DNA of 64,000 nt from Patella vulgata (lineage: Eukaryota; Mollusca; Gastropoda; Patellidae): the NCBI RefSeq assembly GCF_932274485.2, contig NC_065882.2, positions 28,538,890-28,602,889 on the forward strand. The letters run 5' to 3'. A program made the translations under genes and the position numbers. Positions 10,481 through 24,200 of this stretch are shown one piece after another. Each line of letters opens with the position of its first letter. Positions within the stretch are counted from its first letter, which is position 1. Below the pieces are notes generated by a model, which was not told the DNA's origin, ran no database searches, and saw nothing but the letters and a program-made list of their open reading frames with translations.

Positions 10481-12640
10481 GTAGATTAAAGTCGATTTCG
10501 GTAGGTTTGGGTCTAATTAATACTAATGCCTGATTCGGTAGCCAGTGGACCTGCGTATAAATTTAACTTCAGGTCCGAGAAATGGAGAAGGCGACGGTGC
10601 GAGAAGACGAGGGTTTTCAACGCCAGAAGTCGGGAAGTTGAGGGTCGAAGGCGCGAGAAATGGAAGAAAAACTTGTCTGGCTAGTTTTCGCTTTAACTAA
10701 CTTTATCTAACAGTTGAGCATTTGACATACTTATTTTCGCTTTATTATTTTAGTTGAATCCAATGTACAAAACGTTTATGGTAAGGTAAATACAATCATG
10801 ATATATTTACGACTTTCGTTGTCATTATTGTCAATATAGATATCATCTGCTGCCGGGCACAATCTCGAGTGGGTTATCATGATAAAACGGAAAACGATGG
10901 TAAATTAGGTTAACTTTTGATAGCTTAGGAAACCCAGCCCTAAAACACAAGAAGGTGCTTGTACTGTATGTGTATTAACCACTTTTGATATTCGAGCACG
11001 GTCATGCCCTGGCTTGTCTTTAGACGTCATATATCAGAAAATGAACTTATCCCTATCTTTGAAAAACATGAAGCGTATAATTTATATATTCTTAGATTAG
11101 ATACGTCGTGCCTTGCAAGACTATAAAAGTAGTAACATTAAAGCAGATAAGCTAAGAGTGAAAAACCCCTTCAACAGATAAGGTAAGACATATTTTACCA
11201 ATTTCACTAAAACGCGTTATGAAAGCATGATCTAGGAACACAGCCACAGCGTACTGCCTACAGCACAATTGTGCCTGGAGGAAAATGAATACATTTGCTT
11301 CTTTCAGGTTTAGGTCATATCTATTTAATAGCCTTTTGATTTTGTTGGAGACTTTGTTGTTGAATGACAGGAAGATTCGTCTAACGGGTGCCGTAGTTGT
11401 TCTTGGTTTAGCTGACAGGGCCTTGTTGATAGTGCCATTGCAAACTCCTCTGGATAACAGTTTAAATTTGTGAAGACATGAGGCCACGGTACACCATTGA
11501 TTTCCCCGTTGTCTCTTTTACCGGCTCTAACGTTTACCCAAATTTTCGTTGGGTTGAACGCTTTCTACCACAGATGACACAAAATGTGTCAACCTCTTGC
11601 TCATAATTAAAGTATGTATGAGATTCACCATGGAAATCTTGAGATACACATCCTAGTAGCATGCTAGTAAACAAGCAACTGTCCGCCCTACATTTCAACG
11701 TAACCAACCTCTTAACTCATGAATATTCACAAACACCTGTTAGAAAATGTACATTTAAACACCACTCTTCGATACTACACCAAACAGACTAAAATATTGG
11801 CCTCCTGTGCCCATGTTTCTGTAGAAAGACTTTCGGGGTCAAATATTTTTGACATTGTTAGTAGTCATAGTTGAAATTATTGTTGATTTCATACTATGGT
11901 TGGTTTTCTATAGCCATTAGTAAAATTATATAAAACTTTGGAGACACAGACATCGAGAAGGGTAGTTGGTTGTTTCTTTAAATAAATTTCCACAGTGCAT
12001 GTAATCAGTGGGTATTGGTTAGTTCGATGTTGGAACAACGTTTCGGGATTATCAAATGAGCCGTAAAAAATTATATTTAACATAACTACTCTCAAGTGTA
12101 ATCCTTGAGTAACATTTAGCGATTGGGCATCATATAAACACTTCACAATTTTTATGGAAATCACTAGCCTGTACACATGTAGCACGACGTTTCGACAAGT
12201 GTTCCAAACGCCGCAGCTCAGAACTGAACGGAGATACAGGGTTGTTTATTCCAAAGGCTGTGAATAACTGAGCTGATAAAGATGGACTAATTTTAAGGAT
12301 AACTAGAACTGCGATGCAGTAATGATGGGTTTCACTGGTGCCACGTTACCCTTGAACTGATGTAAATTCCCGCACCAATGGACACGTTAATATGATTTCC
12401 ACATGAGCATTGCACACATGTTTTAAAATGGAGACAAAATTAGTCAATAAATTCAGCAATATCAGCTTCATATATACAACGAAGACTCGACACGATGACA
12501 TCACTTCCGTTATCAAGAAAATAGTTATATTGGATTAACGACATAACCACTTCAATTCCATGACAGAAAATTTATTGAAATTTGAACTGAATAAACCTGT
12601 TATAAAGCTTTATTAAAATGAGAAAAATCTTAAAAAGTGA
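10481..12640. other. Non-coding stretch without a recognisable gene
   Basis: Open frames at 11,152-11,487 and 11,889-12,185 (- strand) match nothing I know. A 50-bp segment near 12,145-12,200, ending in AGCACGACGTTTCGACAAGT, resembles one near 5,085-5,120. Such phrases occur in terminal regions of some Penelope-like elements, but the link is weak. Confidence 0.4.
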
Positions 12641-12656
12641 TACTGACAAATTTGGT

Positions 12657-13235
12657 CATTTCTCGGCAACGGGAGATGTTAGATAAACTGTTTTGATATC
12701 TAGATAATTGTATTGATTCATACTATTTGTCCATTCAAATCAAATATCATAATTTTATACGAATAATGAATATTGCTCACTTAAAAATAATATTTGTTTT
12801 GGAGGCTAAAAATAAAGTTTTTGCCAAAATGACTTTACGTCCGGTGATAATGAAAATCTTACATTACTTTGGTGAAACAATAAATGGTATTAGGCATCAC
12901 ATGGTGAAAATGTGATAAAAATCGAATAATAATTGACAATTTTATGGGCCAAAAAACTTGTAGAAAATCGTCCATTTCTCGGCAACTGAAAAAGTTAGAA
13001 ACTACTTTGTGATATCTCTATGGTCGCATGGTTTCATTCTATTTGTTGATTGGAATCACATATCTTAATTATAAACAAATAATAAATATGACTCAGTTGA
13101 ATAAAATATTTGTTTTGAAGGCAAAAAATACAGTTTTTGCCAAATTGACGCTATTTCCAGTGACAGTGAAAATGTTAAATTGGTTTGTGTCACAATTAGC
13201 ATTAGGCATCAAATGGTGAAATAAAATAAAACCAA
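12657..13235. repeat. Tandem repeat, two units of about 316 bp
   Basis: TTTCTCGGCAAC begins a unit at about 12,659 and again at about 12,975. Both units continue through ATATTTGTTTTGGAGGC (or GAAGGC) and TTAGGCATCA...ATGGTGAAA. A third, very diverged start (TATTTCTCGACAATCG) appears near 14,215 on the far side of a reverse transcriptase fragment. The short frames inside the units are not genes. Confidence 0.65.
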
Positions 13236-13259
13236 GTTAGAACAATCCAAACCATTAGA

Positions 13260-14160
13260 CAAAATTCGAAGTCCTAAAAAAAACGGTATAGGCAAAATAG
13301 TGTAATAAGGCAAAATAGTGTAATCAGCATATGGACTGTTCACCGTGTACAAAATACACGACAAACAGTGGTAACAGGTGTCCGGAAGAGTAAGCTTACC
13401 CTGCCTGGCGCCACACCCGCCATAGCTGCATCCAAACTATTAGGCGAAATCTCGGTAAAATAGCGTGATTGGCCAATGAACTATCGGTATGCAAAATGCA
13501 CGTGATGAACAGTGTTAACGATGTAGTAGACAGACTTTATCAGGGAGATAGTATACTCGTCAATTAAATATATCTAGAATAATAGCCGAGAGAGACATGT
13601 TATATTTACCAATCAAGTCAATATGACGGCCATAAAACTTTTTAAAGGTTTTAATAAGTTTAGTTCGCAAGTATCCCTGTAGTTGAAGCTTAGATGACAA
13701 ATGCCTCGATCTACTTAAAAAATCAGAATAAAATGAACAAGCTCTCGCGTAACGAATTAGATGAGACACAAACACTCCATAAGCTGGTGATATTGGAATG
13801 TTACTACTAATAAATGGAAAGTTAACAACCGAAAAGTCAAAGTCATCACGTTTATCGTACAATTTAACACTAAGTTTATGGCAATTGTCAAAATCGAGAC
13901 GCAAATCCAAGTAGGAAGCGTAATTGTCACCGTCAGTAGTGTTTTTAATTTCGAGCTCATCAGGATATATGAATTCTACATAATCACTAACTTTTGGATT
14001 ATTCAGTGATAGAACATCATCGATATATCGATAAGTGAAATTAAAATGTCTGACTAATCGTTTATTTGATTTTACAAGTGCCTGTATGTAATCTGCTTCG
14101 TAGGAATAGAGAAACAAATCAGCAAGCAAAGGTGCACAGTTGGAAAACAATTTCAAAATC
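13260..14160 (-). pseudogene. Penelope-like reverse transcriptase, 5'-truncated fragment
   Basis: The - strand frame at 13,560-14,156 encodes 198 residues: NCAPLLADLFLYSYEADYIQ (palm), FNFTYRYIDDVLSLNN (catalytic YIDD), ELEIKNTTDGDNYASYLDLR, LYDKRDDFDFSVVNFPF and SPAYGVFVSHLIRYARACSF. This is the C-terminal half of a reverse transcriptase family abundant in marine invertebrates that I place near Penelope-like elements. The 3' flank to about 13,260, with CTTACTCTTCCGGACACCTG, also fits that family. No GIY-YIG endonuclease is seen, so exact placement is uncertain. Confidence 0.65.
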
Positions 14161-15025
14161 GATCAATAACTGAAACTTTTATAGGCAAAAGTAACATAAA
14201 AGGTGACTCATGCAAAAATTGCCTATTTCTCGACAATCGCCCAAGTTGTAAACTAACATTCCTATAAATTGTCTTAGTATGAATTATGACTACAAGTTTA
14301 TAAAAGTTACGAAGAAATAATTTAAAATATGAAGACGCTGAATGGGTTGTAAATAGCTTAATGTTACACCCTGTTTCACCTTTTATTCGAATGGATCGAT
14401 ATCTGCGGTAAAAGCGAGTTCAAAATATACCCTTTCTTTAAGATGCCGTATTCAGACCCGATGAAAATTAGATTGAAGGAACAATATTTTATTGACAAAT
14501 TTAAACCAAAACTAGACCTGTATTGATAACTCGTATTGGCAAATATTTTTAAATAAGGCAAAATTAAAGAAGTTAAAAAGGAGATAATCGGAAAATTGAG
14601 AAACATTCAAATTGATTGAAAAACTAAAACGTTTCCTTTGATGTCTAATATTAGTCTATTTTCGTCGAAGACGTCACTTCCTGTTATCATTTTTAAAGTT
14701 TTAGTTATTTATTCACGATTCCAACTAAATACGTTTAATTCTGTAGAATATGTAGGCCTACTTTTTCCAAAAACAATAGTTTTTAAACTACGTAGTGGTA
14801 TAAAAACTAATTATACATTTAAAAATAATTACTATTATTATTATATATATATATCTACTTCATTATTATTATATTATTGTATACCCATGACGTCACGTCA
14901 TTGTTATTGTATGTCTTGACAAGCTCAGGCGAAACATGCAAACATTAGTACTTTTCTTCAGACATTTTTTAACCTTAATTAAATTTGTTGCTTTAATTTT
15001 ATGTAATTTTTTTTTTAAATCTTAG
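14161..15025. other. AT-rich stretch upstream of the first coding exon
   Basis: It contains ATT and TA microsatellites near 14,825-14,870 and a T-rich tract ending in AAATCTTAG at 15,025, which looks like a splice acceptor. Most of it is therefore probably intron of the msp130-like gene, whose 5' UTR exon lies further upstream and was not identified. Confidence 0.45.
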
Positions 15026-15030
15026 GCGGA

Positions 15031-15205
15031 ATGGCGATGTGGGCTGTCCTCTCTTTGTGTCTTATGTCAACATGTATGGCTGATATTGTGCTTGAAGAAA
15101 GAGGTTATTTAAAACTACCAGACCGAAACAATAACTTTGCAGTTAACAGTGGTGCTGCTAAAGAGAGTGCTTATGACCGAATGGATAGATTTTTGTATGT
15201 TGTAG
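15031..15205 (+). CDS. msp130-like exon 1 (signal peptide)
   Basis: Residues 1-58 and the first base of codon 59. It begins MAMWAVLSLCLMSTCMA, a hydrophobic signal sequence with a likely cut before DIVLEERG, and ends RFLYVV. The donor is GTAG|GTGGGT. The exon appears to start at 15,026 after TTTAAATCTTAG, so a non-coding exon is expected upstream. Confidence 0.85.
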
Positions 15206-18200
15206 GTGGGTAATATATTTTATCAACAAAATACACAACTCGTCTTTATTTACTATTTCATTTATATTTGAATCTATAAATCTAGCAAAAATATTTCTTT
15301 ATGACTATCACAATAATTAGAACGAAACGAAATGAAATAATCCAATCCAAATTTTGTCTATAAATGGGTAGCCTTATGTGACCTGTAGATCTGATAACGT
15401 ATTTAAGTTTCCACAATATAGCTATCTACGGTGGTATGTTTAAGTCGAAAGATTTAATTTGTCACTACTAAAGCCATGGTAGAATTCAAAGTACATAAAG
15501 GTGCTAATTCGCTAATATTTGGGACCTAGAAATTTATGGCGGTATATTAGATTCAAAATTCTAACATGCTATCGTCTAATTTCTAACCTCTGTTCATGTA
15601 AATTCTAACTTCATTTCATGTAATTTCTAACTTCAATTCATGTAATTTCTAAATTAAGACAATGTATAATCCAACTTCTTTATTTGTTATGTGTAAATTT
15701 TAATTATGTTTCATCTGATTTCTATTATTAAGACGAAAAATGTCTACTTCATTGTCGCTCTACATGTTAATCATGAACGTCGGGCAAATGTAGAATTTTG
15801 ATACTTCTACCTAGCAACCATCATTATGACGTCGTTTGGTGTCGCCACCGTGTGCTCCATTTGGCGACTGAGCACTGAGCGGGATCATTATGTTGACACA
15901 AACGACTCGCTCTTCGTCAGGTTGAATGGTTTGGCAGAGTGTAAAAATTGAAAACAACATCGAACGTGATATGGTTTGCAAATACTGTTTTAAATATAAG
16001 CTAAACAGCATTTGTTCATTTTTTTTAAAGACAAGTGCAGGATTTGGAGAATTTTGTTTTATTTTTATTTTACAGTTAAGCCAATCAATATGTATCTGTT
16101 GATCTATAAATTATTCTTTTAATGCTCTAAAAATGTCTCTTTATACCACCCGAACGACTAGCCACTTTCCGTGCCAGACCCCCATCCTGTATCAATAACA
16201 AGGGAGAGAAAACCATGCCGGAAGATATCGGTTATATCATAAAAAAAATATAATATGTCTATGGGTTATATAACATCGTCAGCTAGTATACACACTGGCA
16301 AAACTAAGCTATATAACATTTCTGACATTATTAGATCCGTTCCTGTGATTTGCGGAGGTTGCCGTTACTGTAGGCAAGGGCAGTGTCTAGTCGTTCTGCT
16401 CGGACGAAAACTCTTGGTAGCTGTAATTTGTAATAAAAGTAGACCGTGGCGCCGCTGTCCAGGTTAAATTTCACCCATGGCACACTGTAAGTTCGTCTTC
16501 TTTAGCCAGGATGGTGAGAAAAGTAGGACGATAAACCGCTATCTATGAATTTCCGTATTGCTTTATGCAACTTGAATAAAATATTTTTGGAAAAAAACTA
16601 CCATAAAGTTAGTCAGGTCGGTGTAATGAAGGAATCAGAAATAAAAACTTCATCGCTTTCCACATGAACAGATTATCCCAGTCTCCTTTAAAGGCCGTTT
16701 TATCACTACGATATGGGATTTCTAAATTTATATCTTTGAACCATATCAAGCAAAAGTTTATCATTTTTGTTAGAGTAGTAATAGAATACAGTTTTAACAG
16801 TAAATAAATATTATTGATGGCTAAACTGTAAGATAATGTTTTTTTAAAATTCTCCAAATCCTTCACTTGTCTTCAAGAAAAAAAAAATAAAAAATGCTGT
16901 TTGGCTTTTATTTGAAGTAGTCAAAGAGCCGAGTCGTTTATATCAACATAATGGTCCCTACCAAGTGCGCAATCACCAAATGAGCACGCAGTAGCGACAC
17001 CAAACGACTTCATAATGATGGTTGCTAGGCAGACGTGTAAAAATTCTAAACGTGTAAAGCATCAATGAAGAAGACGCTTTTCGTCTAAATAATAGAAATA
17101 AGATGAAAGAGAATTAAAATGTACACTGAACAAATAATAAAGATGGATTATACATTGTATTAATTTAAAAATTACATGAATAGAAGTTAGAAATTACATG
17201 AATAGAAGTTAACAGTTACATGAACAGAAGTTAGAAATTAGACGATAGCACATTAGAATTTTGAATCTAATATACCGCCATAGAAATTGGCACAAATGGG
17301 TCGCAACGCATATAATAATGTAATATTACATTCTGTCGTTTCCGTTTTTACTCTTATTTTAAATCAGTTGTGTTCGGCGAAATACGCCAGAAGTCTCAAT
17401 CGAATGGCAATCTCTAGCGTCTGGTCATTCCAGTCTACAACGATAATATTTATTGCACATGCTTCCAGATAAGAATATATGGTCACCGTTTGACATGACT
17501 TGTGAAATATGACAGACCTCGTTCTTCGAGTCCCTTGTTACAAATGGCACTGAAACGCATTATGGTACACGATTCGTGCACCAATGGTAAAATGTTTATT
17601 TTGTCTTAAATATTGGATATCAAAAGCCCACCTTTTCCCGGTAAGATCACAACATCAGTGTTGATTCAAATTGACAAATAATCCGTGTTTTCAATGTCGA
17701 AGACTTTGGGTGATATTGTCGTTAGAGACTTAGCTACTTTAAAATTTACTTTTAGATAAACCATTAATTCTCTAGCTTTAGACTTCTTTCATTTAAATAA
17801 AACATGCAAGGATTCAATAACGAATTTAGAATGTCTCCATATTATTAACCAAATACCCATAATTTGTTATTTTTTGGTGGATTTCGCGTCAAATTTCTTA
17901 CTTTAAAATTCGATAAGCTGTACGTATTATTGTACTTAGTTTAGAAAGATTTTATTGGACTTTTGTATTCAAAACAAAGGTCTGGTTGTCAAGTGTTTAG
18001 CTAAAATAGTACAAACGGTGATGCGTAACGTGGTATTTAGCTTACAAATACCCGTTGCAATTTATGTGTAAACCAATTCAAAATCATAATTACCACAAGA
18101 AGAGCGTCTCAGGAAACGCTTTTCAGTACTACACATTTGATACAATCCTAGTAGTAAGGGGGGTGGGGTGGATGGCCGAATAGTTAGCATGTGCGCGCTG

Positions 18201-21200
18201 TATCAAAAGGTCTGTCATTGAGTCACCTGGCGTGATTTCGATTCCCCGGTTGTACGTTACAAGGAGTTGTGTAGCCTGTCCAACCTCGTGGGTTTTCTCC
18301 GGGTCCTCCGGTTTCCTCCCACTGCCAAAGACCCCTATGCGCAAGTGAATTATTAAAATAAAATTGAACCATGTGTTAGTCCTGAAATGACCTTGTTTGT
18401 GTCGAGTGGACGTTAAACCCCATTTCCATCTCTCTCTCCTAATAGTAATGGAGATTTGAAAAATATCAGGATAATTTACTACAAGTTGTAAGTAGACGCT
18501 TTAAAATGCTATTAGTAGTTATGAAAAGCTCAAAGGTTTTGCGCCATTTTGTTACTTCAACTGTATTTAATTTAAATATAAAATACAACTACAATATATA
18601 CAGCATCATTTAAAGTCAAAGAAACAAGATATCAGCCCGTGGAACGGTTTGTAGTCGACCCAATCACGTATACCGATTTACTTTTTTTTAACTAATACGT
18701 CTCTTAATGTTGTTCCAGGTACAGAATCAGCCGTTCTTCATGTTGTTGACGTCTTTGATGTGGACAACCCAAGCGTCGTCCAAACCTTTAACTTCGATGT
18801 GGCTCTCGAAGGATTCCCTCTGGACATTCAGGTGTGTCGTGGTCTACCTAACCGAGCTTATTTCGCCGTTTCTTTTGGAGTAAATGATCCGACTCGACAA
18901 GGTCACGTGATATTATACAATCCATATAGACGAGGTGACACGACTCTAAACCCAATCAACCCAGTGGATCCTCTACTATCAGGTAAAATCAAAATAATTC
19001 ACACGCTTCTTGAAAGTGACAGCCGATCGCATGATACCCATTGCATACCCGCCATTTAGTATGTAATTGTTGTGTCATGTTTCCTTGGTTTTTTTTACAG
19101 GAAACTATTTAATTAGCATTATAATGATATCAATATTGTCTGTTTTCAGTTGGTTCCAATCCGGATAATATCAAATTTACATCAGATTGCGCCAAATTGG
19201 TTGTCTCTAACGAAGGTATACCGGCTGTAATCAATAACGAATTTATTGATCCCCCAGGTACCGTCAGCATAATCAGCATCCCAGAAACAGGAAACCCTTC
19301 AATTTCTACTGTTAATTTCCAATCATATGACGATCCCGCTGAAACAAAGTAAATATAGATATCGCTTAAAGATGCATAATGTAAGAGCTAAATATGCCTA
19401 TTTGGCTTCAAATGTTATATAAATCATTAATTAAACACTCATTCATACGATCAACCCTCTAGCCTTTGTTTATTATCGTAGGAATGTTACTTGAAAATCG
19501 AGACTATACAATTAAAACCCAAACACCAATTACTTAGGTCAGAATAAAGTAATTTGAATGAAATCTTCAAGATATTCATTTTTTCATTATCTTTTTATAT
19601 AGCAAGAACGGCCAGCTCTTTCTAAATCTTACATAATGCATTTTTAATGTAATCACGATAATATAATATTATAATCTTATATTCTATAACATTCTGACTG
19701 ACAGTTGACTTGATGCTGAAGACCAGACTCCTAATGTCATTTCCACGTGGGCGGGGTGGTGAGAATTTGATCTGACCTGAGATTTCTACCAGTGATTTTA
19801 ATCACTATATCGATGTTGCAAACTTTTTAAAATTTCTCAGAATATCTAGTTCATCAATATATCAATATACAGTTCAGAGTTATACTGACATGAATAATCT
19901 ATTGCCCATTCAGGTAATGTTTGCTTACGATTTTCAATTTCCGTTGATCTGGTCCTGTTATTGCTTGTCATATTATTATAAAAACAAAGTTAAGCGAAAT
20001 ATGGATGAATATCTGTTGATCTTAAGACTAAAAACTATGTAAACAGAATGTATGAAAATAAACTATAATAATTCAAATGAAAAAGAGACAAACTACACCG
20101 AAATTAGTTTCTCTAATTTAAGCTGAAATATAAAATATTCATCATTAAGTTCATGACAAAAAAGGTGGACGAATCCATAATTATTATCGCAAGTAGATTT
20201 ATAATTACCCATAAGCGCTTCTTCACACATGATCCAAACTTTCAATTAGAGCAACTGAAGGAGAATAGAACGAGTATTCTTCGTCTTAAACATTTCATTT
20301 TACTCCTACATCGGAAACGACTCAAATATTACAGATACATATAAATAGCTTCTGCGTAGATTAAAGAAATGCAAAACTGTCTGGGCGACATTGTATTCTA
20401 TTGCAGAGAGAGAGAGAGTCAACTCCGTGCTTACATCAGATATATTTAAAATTAATTTACACATTAGATTCTGAAAAAAATAATTAGAACATGTCAAATA
20501 TCTCCTGATGTTCTAATGTGTAATGAATTTAAAAAAAAAATACCAAGAAACTCGCTAGTCTTGAAAAACCATTATCCACAACAAAAGAACTCCTGGTCTA
20601 TAAAAGGAAAGGTCATCGTGGCCGCATGTAAATGATTTACTTATATATAACCAGTGTTCAAGTTGCTTCTGGTCGTAGTTTTTTTTTCTATAATAGTGTG
20701 GTATGTGGTATAAGATTTGATTTTGGTCAAAAGTAAAATTGTTTTTTTCATTGATTTTGTATCTTGATTTGTTTTGCAGAATGTCGGCTTGTTTTCGTTG
20801 AAAGTGTTACGTCTATGGTTAAAGCCAGTATTGAGATGTAACCGATTTTTTGTTCCACTGCCGACACAACAAGCAAAATATGAATCTGATATTAGAAAAC
20901 GAGACGACTTACGCTTAATCAAATGGAGCTTTAGCTCCTTTATCTGCGAGAAAATTGTTGGATTTGTAATTTAAAAAAAAACAACCTTTAAGCATCCTTG
21001 AATTATATTATTTTGTATGTATTTGCAGTCGACTTCTTGCTCTTGGAGTAAGATATATGGTCAGGGTTAATCCAACTACCAACTCCCAGAATCCGTTCTC
21101 AAATAATATTGAACCAGAGTACATAGCCATTTCTCCCAATAATGGCTATGCCTACATCACACTTCAGGTATGTGTATAACTTGATTTCAAACTGCCCTTT

Positions 21201-24200
21201 TTGTTTTATCGTTGAATTGTTCCTTCTGTCGGTTTATTCTGTGCTAAAACTGAAGCAGATACAGTTACGTAAGAGCAGGCCCAAGGCGAGGGGGCGCAGT
21301 CGGTACATAGCTCCGGGACCCATGAAGCCCTGCGGGGCCTATAAATATCTATTTAATTTTTTTTACGTCATCATATCCGGTATTCATGCCACAGAACCTC
21401 CTAAGCCCTACTCTGGTTATGCAGGGGTAAATTTAGAAACCCTATTATTGCGTATGGTAATAATGTCCTTGCACAGGTGTGAAAGGGGGCCCGGCACATA
21501 AACATCATTTCGGCGGCCCGTGGTTAAATGGCGACTGCAAGCTGTTGATCGAGGCGAGGGCCATATTGGTTACATATAAAAATTCTGAGGTATATGGATT
21601 TTCCTAATCAGAATGGATTAGCATCCTCAACGTTTTTTTTTCATATATTGCTACTTGATTACACTGAAAACAAACCAAATACTATATATTGTAGGAAAAC
21701 AATGCCATTGTTCGAATTGATCTGGAACAAAATGCTCTTGTCAGTACCTATCCTATGGGTTACAAGGAGTATCTGTATTCAACTTTAGATGCTAGCGACC
21801 AGGATCAATGTAAGACACAACCAGAGTATATTATATTTTAACATTTTACTACAGACACAACACTATTGTTTTAACAAAAATTTCATCACTATCATTGGAA
21901 TACACTAAAACTATCACCAGATTCATTATGCCAATTACGCTTGGTTTTATTTTCGATGTTCTATTACAAAACGTTAAACGAAACGAAAATGTAATATGAT
22001 TTGAATTAGACTGGGATGGAACTAAAATCACCTTTCCTTCAATATCACTTTGGGGTTGTCTCTAAATTTACTAAAATATTTATTTACATATGGCAAACAT
22101 TTTATACCGTTTCAGTTCCTGGAGTCCACATGACTCGTAGAAATGTTCGAGGATTATATCAGCCCGATAAAATTACTTTTATGGAATGGGGTGGAACCTT
22201 ATATCTAATAACCGCTGATGAAGGTAAACCTTACAATGTACCAAGTTTAGGTATTTCTGACAACGACAGAGCAAGAACTTTAGAATCAGGTAAGAGAGTG
22301 GTTTTCAATAAATGGATACTGATGTATTATTCTATGGTAACAACAATTTACGTTATGATCTGTTAAAACAAGAATGATATGGTCATAACAATATAGCATT
22401 TAGGTGTGTTTTAATATATTTGTTCATGTTTCCAATTGAAATGTGCATTTATGATTGATTTTAACTTGGCGTCTAGATAAGTTAGTTCACGATTATCATG
22501 AAATAATCCAAAGATTGTCGATTTCGATGTAAACTTTTTACTGAAAATAAATGTATATTGAATGGGGCATGAGAGATTGAATAGTTTTCAAGGACAAATT
22601 CGTGTAGCTTCTGGGGCCTGTTTCTCAAAATTTTAACTAAGATAAAATCCAGATTTTAGTAATTTGATTGGATAATATTAGATTGATTTTAGTGCTTAGC
22701 CAATCAAAATTGAAGTATCTCCTAAAATTTGGATTTTATCTTTAGTTAGTTAAGATTTCGAGAAACAGGGCCCTGATCTTTATTTCTTATCAATAGATTT
22801 TAGTGTTGACAGTGAATTGTTAGCTGAGCTGCTTGATAACGCCCAGTTGGGCCGTGCCTATATCAGCACCATGGACCGTATGTCACTTACTGACCCAATT
22901 AGGGAAGTGTACACCTTTGGTGGACGAGGTTTCTCCGTCTTTAATGCCAACACACTGATCCGAGAATGGGAGAGTGGTGATCTTATTGAGAAAGTAAGCC
23001 GATGGTTCTATCCTGATGTTTTCAACGGAGGATATACAGGTCCAAATTTAACCCCAACTGGAGAAAGGGATAGCAGATCACCATACATGGTAAACTTTAT
23101 TAAAACTTTAGCATTTTTAATATTTCAGATGGTTCAAGAGGGGCATCGCATTGCACTACTTTTTGACATTGGAACATACACGTTCAGTGATTGCGCCAAG
23201 GGTTTTATTTGGGGGGGGGGGGGCAAGGAGTGGCATATACCCGCACCCCCACTTCTCCCTTAAATCTGGTCTGTCGTCTGTTTGTCCCCCGGTCAATAAT
23301 TTTAAAAAGTACAATAAAATATTTGTGATATGTTTCGTTAATCAATACTTTCTACGGTGATTCAATCCCGCATTCCCGCTCAGTTATAGACTTGCCTGCT
23401 GTAGAGTCCGAGTGTTTTCTTACCAAACCCACCCTGCTGTATACCTACTATAACCAATAACACGTGAACCAGTTGAGAAGTGCTTTTTATAATCCTCAAA
23501 GTTTTGGGGTATAGTTTCAACGCGGCGAGAACATTCATTCACTTCGATTCACTCACTCCGTTCGTTTGATACTTTCCTCTTTGGTGATTAGGTGACAGGT
23601 GGTATCTGGTGACAAGCGTCTCCGCAACTTGGCTGTAATAAGTTTCCACAGGGAGCGGGCAATAAAGATGGACCTGGACAATGTGGTCGATCGCTTCGCT
23701 AAAATATACCCAAATTCAAGAATTGTCCTCCTTTGAATTCGGGATTTAATTAGAAATACTTTGCATCATAATCGTAATTCTTGGGCATGCAGATAGCTTC
23801 CTGCCCTTTATTATTAAATTATTGCATTTCTGCCCGCGGTGGTTTCGATAATTTTAGCTCTATTTACCTCGACGATCAGTGTGTGAAATACTGCCTCACC
23901 GCATTTCCGGCAATCTATTTTCCAAAATTTTCTTGTGGGCGGTAGGGCCCCACAAGCTGGGGCTTCTTTCCAGCATCGCCCTTCCATCCATCGACGGCTA
24001 GCGCCGTTACTGTACACGTCACCTGTTCAGTCACACTTGGACACCCCTATTGGTGATTTTAAATTTGGCACACTATCAATATCAATTCCCCCCCCCCCCC
24101 CACGCACACACATACAAAAAAAAATGTCAAGAAAACGGATTTTGGTGCTTTCCTGTAGTATTTAGTCTAGAGAACAACACTGCCTAAATTGAATCTTTGA

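Noticed and set aside
10958-12185. Two ~100-residue frames on the - strand as possible host genes
   Set aside because: No recognisable motif, no splice context and no conservation signal visible by eye.
12727-13219. Two similar 62-63-residue frames as a possible duplicated small gene
   Set aside because: They are the same part of two units of a non-coding tandem repeat.
18158-18260. Possible tRNA gene
   Set aside because: The Pol III boxes belong to the family B SINE head, followed directly by a SINE body and tail.
21142-21501. 119-residue frame overlapping exon 4
   Set aside because: It uses another frame than the exon and continues into intron 4 without family similarity.
23151-23360. 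Frame extending exon 7 region through a poly-G run
   Set aside because: It lies in intron 7 after a clear GT donor, and the homopolymer creates the frame.
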